Program-made: the position numbers and the translations under genes | In this document: piece after piece, positions 12,945-21,735 of the stretch | How positions within the stretch are numbered: position 1 is the stretch's first letter | Layout: every line of letters starts with the position of its first letter | Source: Mycobacterium sp. | GTDB lineage: Bacteria > Actinomycetota > Actinomycetes > Mycobacteriales > Mycobacteriaceae | DNA length: 64,000 nt | Reading direction: 5' to 3' | Assembly: GCF_025933915.1 (NCBI RefSeq) | Contig: NZ_JAICZA010000001.1 | Location: forward strand, 1-64,000 | The notes under the pieces: generated by a model | Database searches by the model: none | What the model was told of the DNA's origin: nothing | Seen by the model: only the letters and a program-made list of their open reading frames with translations

Positions 12945-14272
12945 CACGCGACCTCGGGGACGGAGACGATCAGATGCGCGTTGGTGCCGGCGATTCCGAA
13001 CGCCGAGGCCGCGGCGATGCGCTGCCCGTCGATGGCCGCCCACGGCGTCAGATTCTGTGCCAATCGCAAACCCTGTTTATCCCACTCGATTTCGGGGCTG
13101 GCGTTGTCGGCGTGCAGGGTGGGCGGGACGGCGCCGTGTTCGGCGGAGACCAGCACCTTGGCTAGCCCCAGCGCGCCGGCGGCGGCCAACGAATGCCCCA
13201 CGTTGGACTTCACCGAGCCCAGCAGGGCCCCGCCGCCGGCTTCGGTGTCGCCGTAGGTCTGTGCCAGCGAACGCAATTCGGTGCGGTCACCGAGCCGGGT
13301 GCCGGTGCCGTGGCCCTCGATCATCCCCACCTCGGCCGGTTTGATCCCGGCCTGGGCGATGGCGCGCTGGAACAGGCGGACCTGGGCGTCGCCGCTGGGC
13401 GCGCTCAGCCCGGCGCTGCGCCCGTCCTGGTTGATGGCGGTGGCGCGCACCTCGGCCACGACCCGCCGGCCGGCACGCAGCGCGGCCGATTTGCGTTGCA
13501 GCACAAACATCGCCGCTCCCTCGGCCCACACGGTTCCGCTGGCCTGCGCGCTGTAGGGGCGGCAGTATCCGTCATCGGAGAGGGCGTGTTGTTTGGAGAA
13601 CTCCACGAAGAAGCCGGGTGAGCCCAGCACGTTGACCCCGCCCGCGATAGCCATGTCGCAGTCGTCGTTTTGCAGGGAACGCACCGCGACGTGGAAGGCC
13701 ACCAGCGCCGACGCGCACGAGGAATCCAGGGTCAGCGCCGGCCCGGCCAATCCCAGCGTGTAGGCGATGCGGCCCGAGATCACGCTGAGCGCGGTCCCGG
13801 CGAGCAGATGGCCGCTGTGCTCGGAGAACCTGGCCATTTCGGGTCCGTAGCCGGTGGCCGATGCGCCGACGAAGCAGCCCACATCGTGCCCGGCGAGGTC
13901 GTCGGGATTGATGCCGCTGTTTTCCAGAGCGCGCCAGGCCACTCGCAGCGACACCCGCTGCTGCGGGTCCATCACGACGGCCTCCCGGGGTGAGATGCCG
14001 AAGAATTCGGGATCGAATGTGGTTGCCCCACCGAGGAATCCACCGCGATCATGGATCTCCTTGAATCCGCTGCGGCGCGATCCGGCGAGCAGTTCCCGCA
14101 CCGCCCAACCGCGGTCGGTGGGAAACGGCCCCAGCGCCTCACGGCCGTGCGCCAGCAGATCCCAATATCCCTCGGCGTTTTCGATGCCACCGGGGGCCTC
14201 GACACCCATACCCACGATCACGACAGGGTCGACGCTCTCGGCACCATACGCATCGTTCGACATTGGCCTCAC
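12944..14272 (-). CDS. mbtC: Mycobactin ketosynthase MbtC
   Basis: This is a 442-residue beta-ketoacyl synthase that elongates the mycobactin chain with the extender unit carried by MbtD. The thiolase-fold catalytic triad is present: Cys in TLDSSCASAL, His in EGHGTGTRLG and His in VKSNVGHS. The C-terminus GIAGTNAHLI is typical. The GTG start at 14272 overlaps the mbtT stop as GTGA. An in-frame ATG three codons on (14263) would also be acceptable. Order and overlaps place it in one transcript with mbtB, mbtT, mbtD, mbtE and mbtF. Confidence 0.93.
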   Translation of the reverse strand: MRPMSNDAYGAESVDPVVIVGMGVEAPGGIENAEGYWDLLAHGREALGPFPTDRGWAVRELLAGSRRSGFKEIHDRGGFLGGATTFDPEFFGISPREAVVMDPQQRVSLRVAWRALENSGINPDDLAGHDVGCFVGASATGYGPEMARFSEHSGHLLAGTALSVISGRIAYTLGLAGPALTLDSSCASALVAFHVAVRSLQNDDCDMAIAGGVNVLGSPGFFVEFSKQHALSDDGYCRPYSAQASGTVWAEGAAMFVLQRKSAALRAGRRVVAEVRATAINQDGRSAGLSAPSGDAQVRLFQRAIAQAGIKPAEVGMIEGHGTGTRLGDRTELRSLAQTYGDTEAGGGALLGSVKSNVGHSLAAAGALGLAKVLVSAEHGAVPPTLHADNASPEIEWDKQGLRLAQNLTPWAAIDGQRIAAASAFGIAGTNAHLIVSVPEVA

Positions 14273-15039
14273 CCGGCATTCACCTGCGCGGCGACCGCGT
14301 CGACATGGTCATAGACGTAGAAGTGCCCGCCGTCATACAGCGATAGCGCAAAGGATCCTGCGGTGTGCCTTTCCCACCGGCGCAGCACGCCGGTCTTGAT
14401 CCGGTGGTCGTCATGGCCGCCCAACACGTGGATGTCCGCGCCGATGCGGACATCGGGGCTGGGGTCGTACCCGTTGAAGGCCCGGTAATCGGCGCGCACC
14501 GCGGTGGTCAGCAGTTCGGAGAATTCTTCGTCGGCGAGCAGTTCCGGGTCGGTGCCGCCCAAATCGGCGATGTCCGCCAGCAGCCCGTCGTCACTGGTCG
14601 GCAGCTCGGGCATGTCGGAGACCACGCATGGCGGTGGGCCCGCCGATACCCAGAGCTTGCGCACCTGGGCGCCGTGTGTCTCGGCGACGCGGGCGAACTC
14701 GAAGGCGACGACGGCGCCCATGCTGTGGCCGAACAGCGTCAGCGGTGCGACGCTGGGCCAGGGTGCGGCCTGGAAGAGGCTGGTGGCCAGGTCGTGCACG
14801 CTTTCGTGAGCGGGTTCGCTGAGGCGATCGGCCCGCTGTGGGTACTGCACGACGTAGGTGTCGCCGCCGGCGGCCAGCGCCGCGGCCAGCACCCGATAGC
14901 CCGCGGCGGCGGCCCCGGCGTGCGGGAATATCACGGTGGCGCCCGCAGGGCGGTCCGCCGGACCATTGTCGCGGCCGGGGGTCCGCTTGATCCAGGACGG
15001 GAATGCGGAAGGCATGGTGATCATGTTATTCAATGTCAT
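14269..15039 (-). CDS. mbtT: Mycobactin thioesterase MbtT (stand-alone type II-like TE)
   Basis: This is a 256-residue alpha/beta-hydrolase thioesterase with the nucleophile elbow GHSMGAVVAFEFA near residue 101, an Asp in the expected loop (DIHVLGGHDDH) and a late His (YDGGHFYVYDH). It starts 8 bases after the mbtB stop. In M. tuberculosis an equivalent thioesterase domain is, as I recall, the C-terminal part of MbtB, with a similar FPHAG...YRVLA region. Here the same sequence is a separate gene. It probably releases or edits chains on the MbtB/E/F line. Confidence 0.88.
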   Translation of the reverse strand: MTLNNMITMPSAFPSWIKRTPGRDNGPADRPAGATVIFPHAGAAAAGYRVLAAALAAGGDTYVVQYPQRADRLSEPAHESVHDLATSLFQAAPWPSVAPLTLFGHSMGAVVAFEFARVAETHGAQVRKLWVSAGPPPCVVSDMPELPTSDDGLLADIADLGGTDPELLADEEFSELLTTAVRADYRAFNGYDPSPDVRIGADIHVLGGHDDHRIKTGVLRRWERHTAGSFALSLYDGGHFYVYDHVDAVAAQVNAG

Positions 15040-15047
15040 TGCGCCGT

Positions 15048-18000
15048 TTACGATTTCGCGGGTTGCTGAGAGGCCGCCAGAACCGATTCGGCATCCATGC
15101 CGATAACCTCCAGATATAGCTCGGCGACCTGGTCGAGCCGGCCGGGGTCGTGCTCGCCGGCGCCGAGCACCGCGGCCAGCGCCGACACGGTTCGGTTGGC
15201 GAAGATGTCGGCGACCATGATGTCCGGTACGTCCAGCCAGGCCCGAATTCGCGCGACCGCCTGCGTGGCCAGCACCGAATCGCCACCGAGCGCGAAGAAG
15301 TCGTCGTCGACGCCGACGTTTTGCCGGCCGAGCAGATCACCGACGATCATTGCCAGCGCGGATTCCAGCGGCGTCGAAGGCGCACGGTGGCCCGGCCGCT
15401 GCGACTGCGACACGGCGGCTTCCAATTCGCGCGCCACGGCGCGCCGGTCGAGCTTTCCGGCATCGGTGAAGCCGATCCGCTCCGCCACCGTGATGTGGCG
15501 CGGAATCATGTGCGCGGGAACGAGATCGGCAAGAGCCTGTCGGATTTTCTCCGCGGTCACGGCGGTGTCGTCGGTGCATACCTGCGCGGCCAGCACGTCG
15601 GATTCGCCGGATACGGCGATCAAGGCGGCCACCGCCGTCCGCACCCCGGGCACGCGACGCAACGCGGTCTCGATCTCCCCCAGCTCGACGCGGTACCCGC
15701 TGATCTTGACGCGGTGGTCGGCGCGGCCGACGAATTCGAGGGTGCCGTCTGGCCAGTAGCGAACCAAATCGCCGGTGCGGTACCAGATTCGGCCGTCGTG
15801 CTCGACGAAGCGTTCCGCGGTGAGATCGGGCCTTCCGCGGTAGCCGCGTGCGATGCCGCGTCCGGAGACCCAATACTCGCCGGGAACCCAGTCGGGACAG
15901 TCGGCGCCCGTGTCGTCGACGACGCGGCAGGCGTTGTTGGGAAGCGGGACGCCGAAGGGCAGGGCGGTCCAGTCTTCGGGTATCTCGTCGGTCACCTCGA
16001 AAATGCTGTTGTGCACCGGGGTTTCGGTCGCGCCCCCGAGGCCGGCGAACCGCAGGTTGGGCGCTTCGGCCCGCAGCCGGCGCACCACCTCCGGCCGCAC
16101 CCAGTCGCCCCCGGTGGGCACCACCCGGACCGAGGACAGCCGCCCGCGGCCGACCTCGATCAACATCTCCAGCCAGCCGGGCATGAAATGCAGCACCGTG
16201 ACCTTGTGAGCGTCGATGAGCCGGGCCCAGGCGTCGGGATCACGCCGCTGCGCCTCGTCGACGACGACGATGGCGCCGCCGGTGCGCAAGGTGACGAAGA
16301 TGTCCATCACCGAGATGTCACCCTCGAGGGTCGACAGGGAAAGGCATCGATCCGCCGGGCCGATCTCGAAGTGGCGGGCGATGAATTCCACGGTGTTCAT
16401 CGCCGCGTCGTGGGTGACCTCGACGCCCTTGGGCTCCCCGGTGGAGCCGGAAGTGAACAGCACGTAGGCGAGCTCGTCGGGATCGATTCTCGCGGAGTGG
16501 ATTTCGGTGCACAAGGTGGCATCACGAAGGATGTCGGCGATCACCACCTCGGGCACCGGCAGGGACAGTCGTTGTCCGCCGCACACCAGGGCCAGGCTCC
16601 CGCGGGCGGACGCGAGGATGCGCTCGGCGCGGTCGCGGGGCTGGTCGGCACCGATCGGCAGGTAGACCGCACCGACGGACAAGATGCCCAGCAACGCCGA
16701 AACCTGCTCGGCGGTTTTCGGACCCACCACCGCGATGGTGTCGCCGGGGGCGACGCCGGCCGCACGCAGCGCGGCCGCCACCGCCAGCGCCTGGTCGCGC
16801 AGTTGCGCGTAGCTGAGGTCACCGGAGCTCGCGAACACCGCCGGCGCGTCGGGCCGCTGCTCGGCTTGCCGGAAGAACCCGTCGTGCAAGGCTTCTCCGC
16901 TGGGTTCGGCCGTGCGGCCGTTGGCCGCCTCGCGTACCGCGCGCTGCGCCTCCGGCAGCGCCGAGGGGCCCGGCGCGTCCCACGCGCCGTCGCCGGAGGC
17001 CAGCCGGAGCAGCTCGCCGACGTGGTGGGCGAACATCGCGTCGATCACCCCTGACGGGAAGATCCCTTCGCGCACATCCCAATTCACCAGGACGCCGCCG
17101 TCGAACTCGGTGACCTGCGCGTCGAGCAGCACCTGCGGCCCCTGGGAGATGATCCAGCCCGGTGCTCCGAACTGGTCGGTCACTTCGGAGCTGAACAGTT
17201 CGCCGAGTCCGAGCGCGCTGGTGAAGACGACGGGCGCGAGCACCTGGGTGCCGCGATGACGGCTGAGGTCGCGCAGCACCGACAGCCCCGGATAGGCGGA
17301 GTGGGCGGCCGCCGTGCGCATCGCGTCCTGCACGACCCGCGCCCGGGCCGCCGGCGTGTCCGCGCCGATGAGATCGACATCGAGCAGCAGCGAGGAGGTG
17401 AAGTCACCGACCAGCGAATCGACGTCCGGGTGCAGAGCCTGGCGCCCGAACAACGGAACGTTCAGCAGAAAGCGCGAGGTGGTCGACCAGCGCGCCAGGG
17501 TGTTGGCGAACCCCGCGGCCAGCGCCATCGCCGGGGTGAATCCGCGCGCCTGGGCGCGGGCGAACAGCGCATCGCGGGTCTGCGGGTCCAGCCAGTGCCA
17601 GCGCCGGGTGCTCTGGTTCACGGGACGGCCACCGGTGGTCGGCAAGGCGGGTGGGTCCGGCAGCTCGGGAAGCCGCTGCGCCCACCAGGCCCGGTCCGCG
17701 TCGCGGGCCGGTTGCGGCCGCGCGTCGTCGGCCTCGATGGCTTGGCGGTACTGGCGGTAGGTGTAGCTCAGCTCGGGCAGGTCGCGGCCGAGGTAGAGGG
17801 CCGCCAGGTCGGCCATCAGGGTGCGATAGCTCATCGCGTCGGCGGCCTGCATGTCCAGGTCGACGTGGAGCCGGGACCGTCGGTCCGGCAGCAGCGTCAC
17901 CTCCAACTCGAACACCGCGCCGTCGAGCTGCTGGTGCGATTTGGCGTCGCGGATGGCGGCGAGCCGCTGATCGACCTCGTCGGTCCTCAGGTCCCGCAGA

Positions 18001-18551
18001 TCCTCGACGCTGACCGGGAAGGCGCCGCACTCGTCGGCCGACGTGATGCGCTGCGTCCCGTCGGGCAGGAACCGCACCCGCAGCATCGGATGGCGACGTG
18101 CGAGCGCGGTGGCCGCCGTGCGCAGCCGTTCCGGATCGATCGGGCCACCGTCGAATTCGACGTAGAGGTGCCCGGCGACGCCGCCCAGCTGCTGGTTTTC
18201 TTGGCGGCCGACCCACATCGCGTGCTGCATCGGGGCCAGCGAAAAAGGCTCGTCATCCCCGGATCGCTCGGCGTCCGCGGGGGTGTCGACCGGCAGGGCC
18301 CGCTGATCAGCGCCCTCGCCGCCGGCGGCGACCAACTGCGCCCAGGCCTCGATCGTCGGCGTTTCGGCGAGGGCGGCGAAATCGACGGCAACGCCCTGGC
18401 GGCGCCAGCGGCCGGCCAACGTCATGATCCGGATCGAGTCCAGACCCTGGCCGATGAGGTTGCTACCCGGCTGAACTGCATCGACGTCAACGCCGAGCAG
18501 TTCAGCCACCTCCGCCCGGATGTCCTCCGAGCGCGCCGGGGCGTGCACCAC
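15048..18551 (-). CDS. mbtB: Mycobactin NRPS MbtB (ArCP-Cy-A-PCP)
   Basis: This 1,167-residue synthetase takes salicylate from MbtA on its aryl carrier domain (GQGLDSIRI near 40), condenses it with serine (or threonine) and cyclises the product to the oxazoline. The heterocyclisation domain shows the DxxxxDxxS signature (DMQAADAMS near 230) in place of HHxxxDG. The A domain has LFTSGSTGEPKG near 698 and LGGATET. The PCP has LGGDSVLA near 1,089. I start it at the GTG that gives MVHAPARSED, which matches the start I recall for M. tuberculosis MbtB and has AGGGAGG just upstream. A start at 18572 would sit inside the IdeR box. There is no thioesterase domain; that function is the next gene. Confidence 0.93.
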   Translation of the reverse strand: MVHAPARSEDIRAEVAELLGVDVDAVQPGSNLIGQGLDSIRIMTLAGRWRRQGVAVDFAALAETPTIEAWAQLVAAGGEGADQRALPVDTPADAERSGDDEPFSLAPMQHAMWVGRQENQQLGGVAGHLYVEFDGGPIDPERLRTAATALARRHPMLRVRFLPDGTQRITSADECGAFPVSVEDLRDLRTDEVDQRLAAIRDAKSHQQLDGAVFELEVTLLPDRRSRLHVDLDMQAADAMSYRTLMADLAALYLGRDLPELSYTYRQYRQAIEADDARPQPARDADRAWWAQRLPELPDPPALPTTGGRPVNQSTRRWHWLDPQTRDALFARAQARGFTPAMALAAGFANTLARWSTTSRFLLNVPLFGRQALHPDVDSLVGDFTSSLLLDVDLIGADTPAARARVVQDAMRTAAAHSAYPGLSVLRDLSRHRGTQVLAPVVFTSALGLGELFSSEVTDQFGAPGWIISQGPQVLLDAQVTEFDGGVLVNWDVREGIFPSGVIDAMFAHHVGELLRLASGDGAWDAPGPSALPEAQRAVREAANGRTAEPSGEALHDGFFRQAEQRPDAPAVFASSGDLSYAQLRDQALAVAAALRAAGVAPGDTIAVVGPKTAEQVSALLGILSVGAVYLPIGADQPRDRAERILASARGSLALVCGGQRLSLPVPEVVIADILRDATLCTEIHSARIDPDELAYVLFTSGSTGEPKGVEVTHDAAMNTVEFIARHFEIGPADRCLSLSTLEGDISVMDIFVTLRTGGAIVVVDEAQRRDPDAWARLIDAHKVTVLHFMPGWLEMLIEVGRGRLSSVRVVPTGGDWVRPEVVRRLRAEAPNLRFAGLGGATETPVHNSIFEVTDEIPEDWTALPFGVPLPNNACRVVDDTGADCPDWVPGEYWVSGRGIARGYRGRPDLTAERFVEHDGRIWYRTGDLVRYWPDGTLEFVGRADHRVKISGYRVELGEIETALRRVPGVRTAVAALIAVSGESDVLAAQVCTDDTAVTAEKIRQALADLVPAHMIPRHITVAERIGFTDAGKLDRRAVARELEAAVSQSQRPGHRAPSTPLESALAMIVGDLLGRQNVGVDDDFFALGGDSVLATQAVARIRAWLDVPDIMVADIFANRTVSALAAVLGAGEHDPGRLDQVAELYLEVIGMDAESVLAASQQPAKS

Positions 18552-18565
18552 AAACCCTCCCTGGA

Positions 18566-18584
18566 TTAGCACAGGCTGCCCTAA
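18566..18584. promoter_or_regulatory. IdeR iron box 1 (mbtB-proximal)
   Basis: TTAGCACAGGCTGCCCTAA fits the 19-bp mycobacterial iron box TTAGGTTAGGCTAACCTAA at most positions, including both TTAG/CTAA ends. It lies 14 bases upstream of the mbtB start and very probably represses the operon when iron is abundant. Confidence 0.85.
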
Positions 18585-18587
18585 TTT

Positions 18588-18606
18588 TTTGGTTACCCTA
18601 TCCTTA
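18588..18606. promoter_or_regulatory. IdeR iron box 2 (between mbtB and mbtA)
   Basis: TTTGGTTACCCTATCCTTA is an iron-box match (reverse complement TAAGGATAGGGTAACCAAA). With box 1 it forms a tandem pair centred 22 bp apart in the divergent mbtB/mbtA promoter region, as in other mycobacterial mbt loci. Confidence 0.85.
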
Positions 18607-18654
18607 CTCCCTGCGTCCCCGCTACTAGCCCCGCCTGACCCCGCCTAAGGAGCC

Positions 18655-20301
18655 ATGAGCCCGCACACACCGCAGCCGCCGGCCGGAGTCCTCGACGGGT
18701 TCGTGCCATTCCCCGCGGATCGCGCCGCCGCCTACCGGGCGGAGGGCTACTGGACGGGCCGAACCCTGGACTCGATCCTGACCGACGCGGCGCGGCAGTG
18801 GCCCGGCCGAATTGCCGTGCTCGACGCCGTGGGCGGTACCGGCTTCAGTTATGCGGACCTCGACGCCCAGGCTAACCGCGCCGCCGGTGGACTAAGGGCG
18901 GCGGGCATCGCGGCGGGCGACCGGGTGCTGCTGCAGCTGCCGAACCGCTGCCAGTTCGCGGTGGCGCTGTTCGGCCTGCTGCGGGCCGGCGCGATTCCGG
19001 TGATGTGCCTGCCGGGCCATCGGGCCGCCGAACTCGGGCATTTCGCCGCGGTCAGCCAGGCCACCGGGCTGCTGATCGCCGATACGGCAGCGGGTTTCGA
19101 CTACCGGACGATGGCGCACCGGCTCGTCGAGGAACACGGGGCGCTCGAGCACGTCATCGTCGACGGCGACCCGGGGCCGTTCACCTCATGGGCGCACCTG
19201 TGCGAGCAGGCGCCCGCAGACCCGCCGCCGGCGCCCGGCGACCCGGGATCGCCTGCGCTGCTTCTGGTTTCCGGCGGCACCACCGGCACGCCCAAGCTCA
19301 TCCCCCGCACCCACGCCGATTACGTATTCAACGCAACCGCCAGCGCCGAACTCTGCCGGCTCACCTCCGACGACGTCTACCTGGCGGTGCTGTCGGCGGG
19401 CCACAATTTTCCACTCGCCTGCCCCGGCCTGCTCGGCGCGATGACGGTCGGCGCCACCACCGTGTTCGGCACCGATCCCAGCCCCGAGGCGGCCTTTGCC
19501 GCCATCGCACGCCACGGCGTCACGGTCACCGCCCTGGTGCCGGCCCTGGCCAAACTGTGGGCGCAGGCCTGCGAATGGGAACCGGTGACCCCAAAGACCT
19601 TGCGGCTCCTGCAAGTCGGCGGAGCCAAGCTGGAGCCCGAGGACGCCCGGTTGGTGCGCACCGCCTTGACGCCGGGCCTGCAGCAAGTGTTCGGGATGGC
19701 CGAGGGGCTGCTGAACTACACCAGGCTCGATGATCCACCGCACCTCACCGAGCACACGCAGGGGCGGCCGTTGTCCGCCGCCGATGAACTGCGCGTGGTC
19801 GATACGACCGGTGAGCCGGTGCCGCCCGGCGACGAGGGCGAATTGCTGGTCCGCGGACCGTACACGTTCAACGGCTACTTCCGCGCCGAGCGCGACAATG
19901 AGCGCTGCTTTGACCCCGACGGCTTCTTTCGCAGCGGTGACCTGGTCCGGATCGGGGACGACGGCTACGTCGTGGTCACCGGCCGCGTCAAAGACGTGAT
20001 CTGCCGTGGCGGCGAAACCATTTCCGCGGCAGACCTCGAGGAGCAGATGCACAGCCACCCGGCGATCTTCTCGGCCGCCGCGGTAGCACTGCCCGACCCA
20101 TATCTTGGTGAGAAGATCTGTGCGGCAGTTGTTTTCAAAGACAAGGGGCTGTCGCTTGCGGAATTGAACGTCTATCTCGACGAGCGCGGCGTGGCCGCGC
20201 ACGCCCGGCCCGATGTCCTGGTGACGATGACATCGCTACCCACCACGCCGATCGGCAAGATCGACAAAAAGGCGATCGCCGGCCAGGTTTCGGCGCGATA
20301 G
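18655..20301 (+). CDS. mbtA: Salicyl-AMP ligase MbtA
   Basis: This is a 548-residue stand-alone aryl-acid adenylating enzyme. It activates salicylate with ATP and passes it to the aryl carrier domain of MbtB, the first committed step of mycobactin assembly. Visible motifs are LVSGGTTGTPKLIPRTH (P-loop), HNFPLACPG (Asn in place of the amino-acid-binding Asp, typical of aryl-acid enzymes), FGMAEGLLNYT, RSGDLVR and GRVKDVICRGGE, with a C-terminal PIGKIDKKAI carrying the catalytic Lys. It is divergent from mbtB and shares the IdeR-controlled intergenic region. The length matches mycobacterial MbtA (about 550-565). Confidence 0.95.
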   Translation: MSPHTPQPPAGVLDGFVPFPADRAAAYRAEGYWTGRTLDSILTDAARQWPGRIAVLDAVGGTGFSYADLDAQANRAAGGLRAAGIAAGDRVLLQLPNRCQFAVALFGLLRAGAIPVMCLPGHRAAELGHFAAVSQATGLLIADTAAGFDYRTMAHRLVEEHGALEHVIVDGDPGPFTSWAHLCEQAPADPPPAPGDPGSPALLLVSGGTTGTPKLIPRTHADYVFNATASAELCRLTSDDVYLAVLSAGHNFPLACPGLLGAMTVGATTVFGTDPSPEAAFAAIARHGVTVTALVPALAKLWAQACEWEPVTPKTLRLLQVGGAKLEPEDARLVRTALTPGLQQVFGMAEGLLNYTRLDDPPHLTEHTQGRPLSAADELRVVDTTGEPVPPGDEGELLVRGPYTFNGYFRAERDNERCFDPDGFFRSGDLVRIGDDGYVVVTGRVKDVICRGGETISAADLEEQMHSHPAIFSAAAVALPDPYLGEKICAAVVFKDKGLSLAELNVYLDERGVAAHARPDVLVTMTSLPTTPIGKIDKKAIAGQVSAR

Positions 20302-20329
20302 CCGCGACCCGGTGCGCGGGCTGCCCGGA

Positions 20330-21388
20330 TCAGCCCATCGCCGCATGGAGCTCCGCCAGCAAGCCGGCGGTGGTTCCGAAGTCCATGCATTCATCGGTGA
20401 CGGATTGGCCGTATGTCAGCTCGCCGCTCAGCGATTGGGCGCCGGCCACCAGGAAGCTTTCCAGCATCAGGCCGGCGATACCGCGCTCGCCCGCCGCGAT
20501 GCGTGCGGCCACCTCGGCCGCGACCTCGGCCTGTCGCCCGTGGTCTTTGCCGGAGTTGGCGTGTGAGCAGTCGATCATGACTCGTTCGGAAAGCCCTGCC
20601 CTGCCTAACCACTCGATGGCCGTGACCACCGAGGCGGCATCGTAATTCGGGCCGGCGGTACCGCCCCGGAGGATCACGTGGCAGTCGGGATTGCCCATGG
20701 TCTCGACGACGGCCGCGCGGCCCACGTTGTCGGTTCCGAAGAAATGGTGAGGCGCCGCTGAGGCTTTGACACCGTCGATGGCGACTTGGATGTTGCCGTC
20801 GGTCCCGTTCTTGAATCCGATCGGCATCGACAGCCCGGATGCCAACTGGCGGTGCACCTGTGATTCGGTGGTCCGGGCGCCGATGGCGCCCCAGGCAACC
20901 GCGTCGGCGATGTACTGCGGGCTGGTGGGCTCCAAGAATTCGCACCCCACGGGCAGGCCGACGTCGATGATGTCGAGCAGTAACGCGCGCGCGGTGCGGA
21001 TGCCACGTTCGACGTCGAAGCTGCCATCCATGGCGGGGTCGTTGATGAGACCCTTCCACCCGATGGTGGTGCGCGGCTTTTCGAAGTAGACCCGCATCAC
21101 GACCTTCAGCCGTTCCGCGTACTCGGCGGCAAGCGCGGCGAGCCGGCGGCCGTAATCGAGTGCGGCGACGGGATCGTGTACCGAGCAGGGGCCGACCACG
21201 AGGAGCAGCCGGTCGTCGTGGCCGGCCAGGATTGCCGAAACCTCATCGCGGTCGCGCTGGACGGCCTGGGCGCGTCGAGGCGTCAGCGGCAGTTCGGTTC
21301 GAATCACGGCGGGAGCCGAGAGCTCTCGGAACGAGACGATCCGATGATCGGACGTGTCGACAGTTGTGGGGAAGTCGGTGAGGGACAT
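20330..21388 (-). CDS. Type I DAHP synthase (AroF/G/H-like)
   Basis: This 352-residue enzyme condenses phosphoenolpyruvate and erythrose 4-phosphate, the first step of the shikimate pathway. It belongs to the E. coli AroFGH class: VVGPCSVHDP, RVYFEKPRTTIGWKGL, GARTTESQVHR, GFKNGTDG and DCSHANSGKDH are all intact. The well-known mycobacterial enzyme (Rv2178c AroG) is type II, so this is probably an additional isozyme. It follows a leader peptide and terminator that look like an attenuator. Aromatic supply next to mbt is suggestive, since salicylate comes from chorismate, but the transcripts are separate. Confidence 0.93.
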   Translation of the reverse strand: MSLTDFPTTVDTSDHRIVSFRELSAPAVIRTELPLTPRRAQAVQRDRDEVSAILAGHDDRLLLVVGPCSVHDPVAALDYGRRLAALAAEYAERLKVVMRVYFEKPRTTIGWKGLINDPAMDGSFDVERGIRTARALLLDIIDVGLPVGCEFLEPTSPQYIADAVAWGAIGARTTESQVHRQLASGLSMPIGFKNGTDGNIQVAIDGVKASAAPHHFFGTDNVGRAAVVETMGNPDCHVILRGGTAGPNYDAASVVTAIEWLGRAGLSERVMIDCSHANSGKDHGRQAEVAAEVAARIAAGERGIAGLMLESFLVAGAQSLSGELTYGQSVTDECMDFGTTAGLLAELHAAMG

Positions 21389-21446
21389 GTGGGTGTGTCT
21401 TTCTGTGTTAGCTGCCAGGGCACGCCCGCTGGTTCCCGATGCCCTG

Positions 21447-21480
21447 AAAAGCGAAAAGCAGCGACCTTGCGGTCACTGCT
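21447..21480 (-). terminator. Attenuator-type intrinsic terminator upstream of the DAHP synthase gene
   Basis: On the minus strand AGCAGTGACC, loop GCAA and GGTCGCTGCT form a 10-bp stem with one G-U pair, followed by TTTTCGCTTTT. It lies between the leader peptide and the DAHP synthase start, so it would end transcription before the gene unless an alternative fold forms. Confidence 0.7.
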
Positions 21481-21509
21481 GGGCTCCGGGTCTCAGTCGT
21501 GCGGGTGCG

Positions 21510-21596
21510 TCAACCAGACGCCCCATCGCCGGCTCCGCCCGGAGCCACGATAAAGCGCCAATACGCGCGCACGCCGATGTTCACGTCGGCGAACAT
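21510..21596 (-). CDS. Putative attenuator leader peptide (28 aa, Tyr-Trp-Arg-Phe)
   Basis: A short reading frame beginning MFADVNIG contains Y-W-R-F at positions 12-15 and ends 29 bases before the attenuator stem. All three aromatic amino acids lie within four codons, which is what a leader that senses charged aromatic tRNAs would look like. No clear Shine-Dalgarno sequence precedes the ATG; a leaderless or downstream start is possible. Confidence 0.55.
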   Translation of the reverse strand: MFADVNIGVRAYWRFIVAPGGAGDGASG

Positions 21597-21735
21597 ACCA
21601 CGCGGGGCAGGGGTCCGAACTTCTGGATCAGTGACGGGCGGGACGCCCTGTCTTGTCAGCGCCTGCGCGTGGCCGGCACTCTTCCCCGGTCAGCGGCATA
21701 GGTCCGCGTGCGCGACGTCTCCTGGCGGCCGGTGT

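Larger units (their letters stand above)
21389..21735. promoter_or_regulatory. Leader and promoter region of the DAHP synthase gene
   Basis: This 347-bp stretch between the malic enzyme stop and the DAHP synthase start holds the leader peptide and terminator listed separately. I could not assign a -35/-10 pair or see any other gene. Confidence 0.5.

Noticed and set aside
12944..13043. Longer MbtD start at 13043
   Set aside because: The extra 33 residues lie inside mbtC and are Arg-rich shadow sequence. The ATG at 12944 overlapping the mbtC stop is standard coupling.
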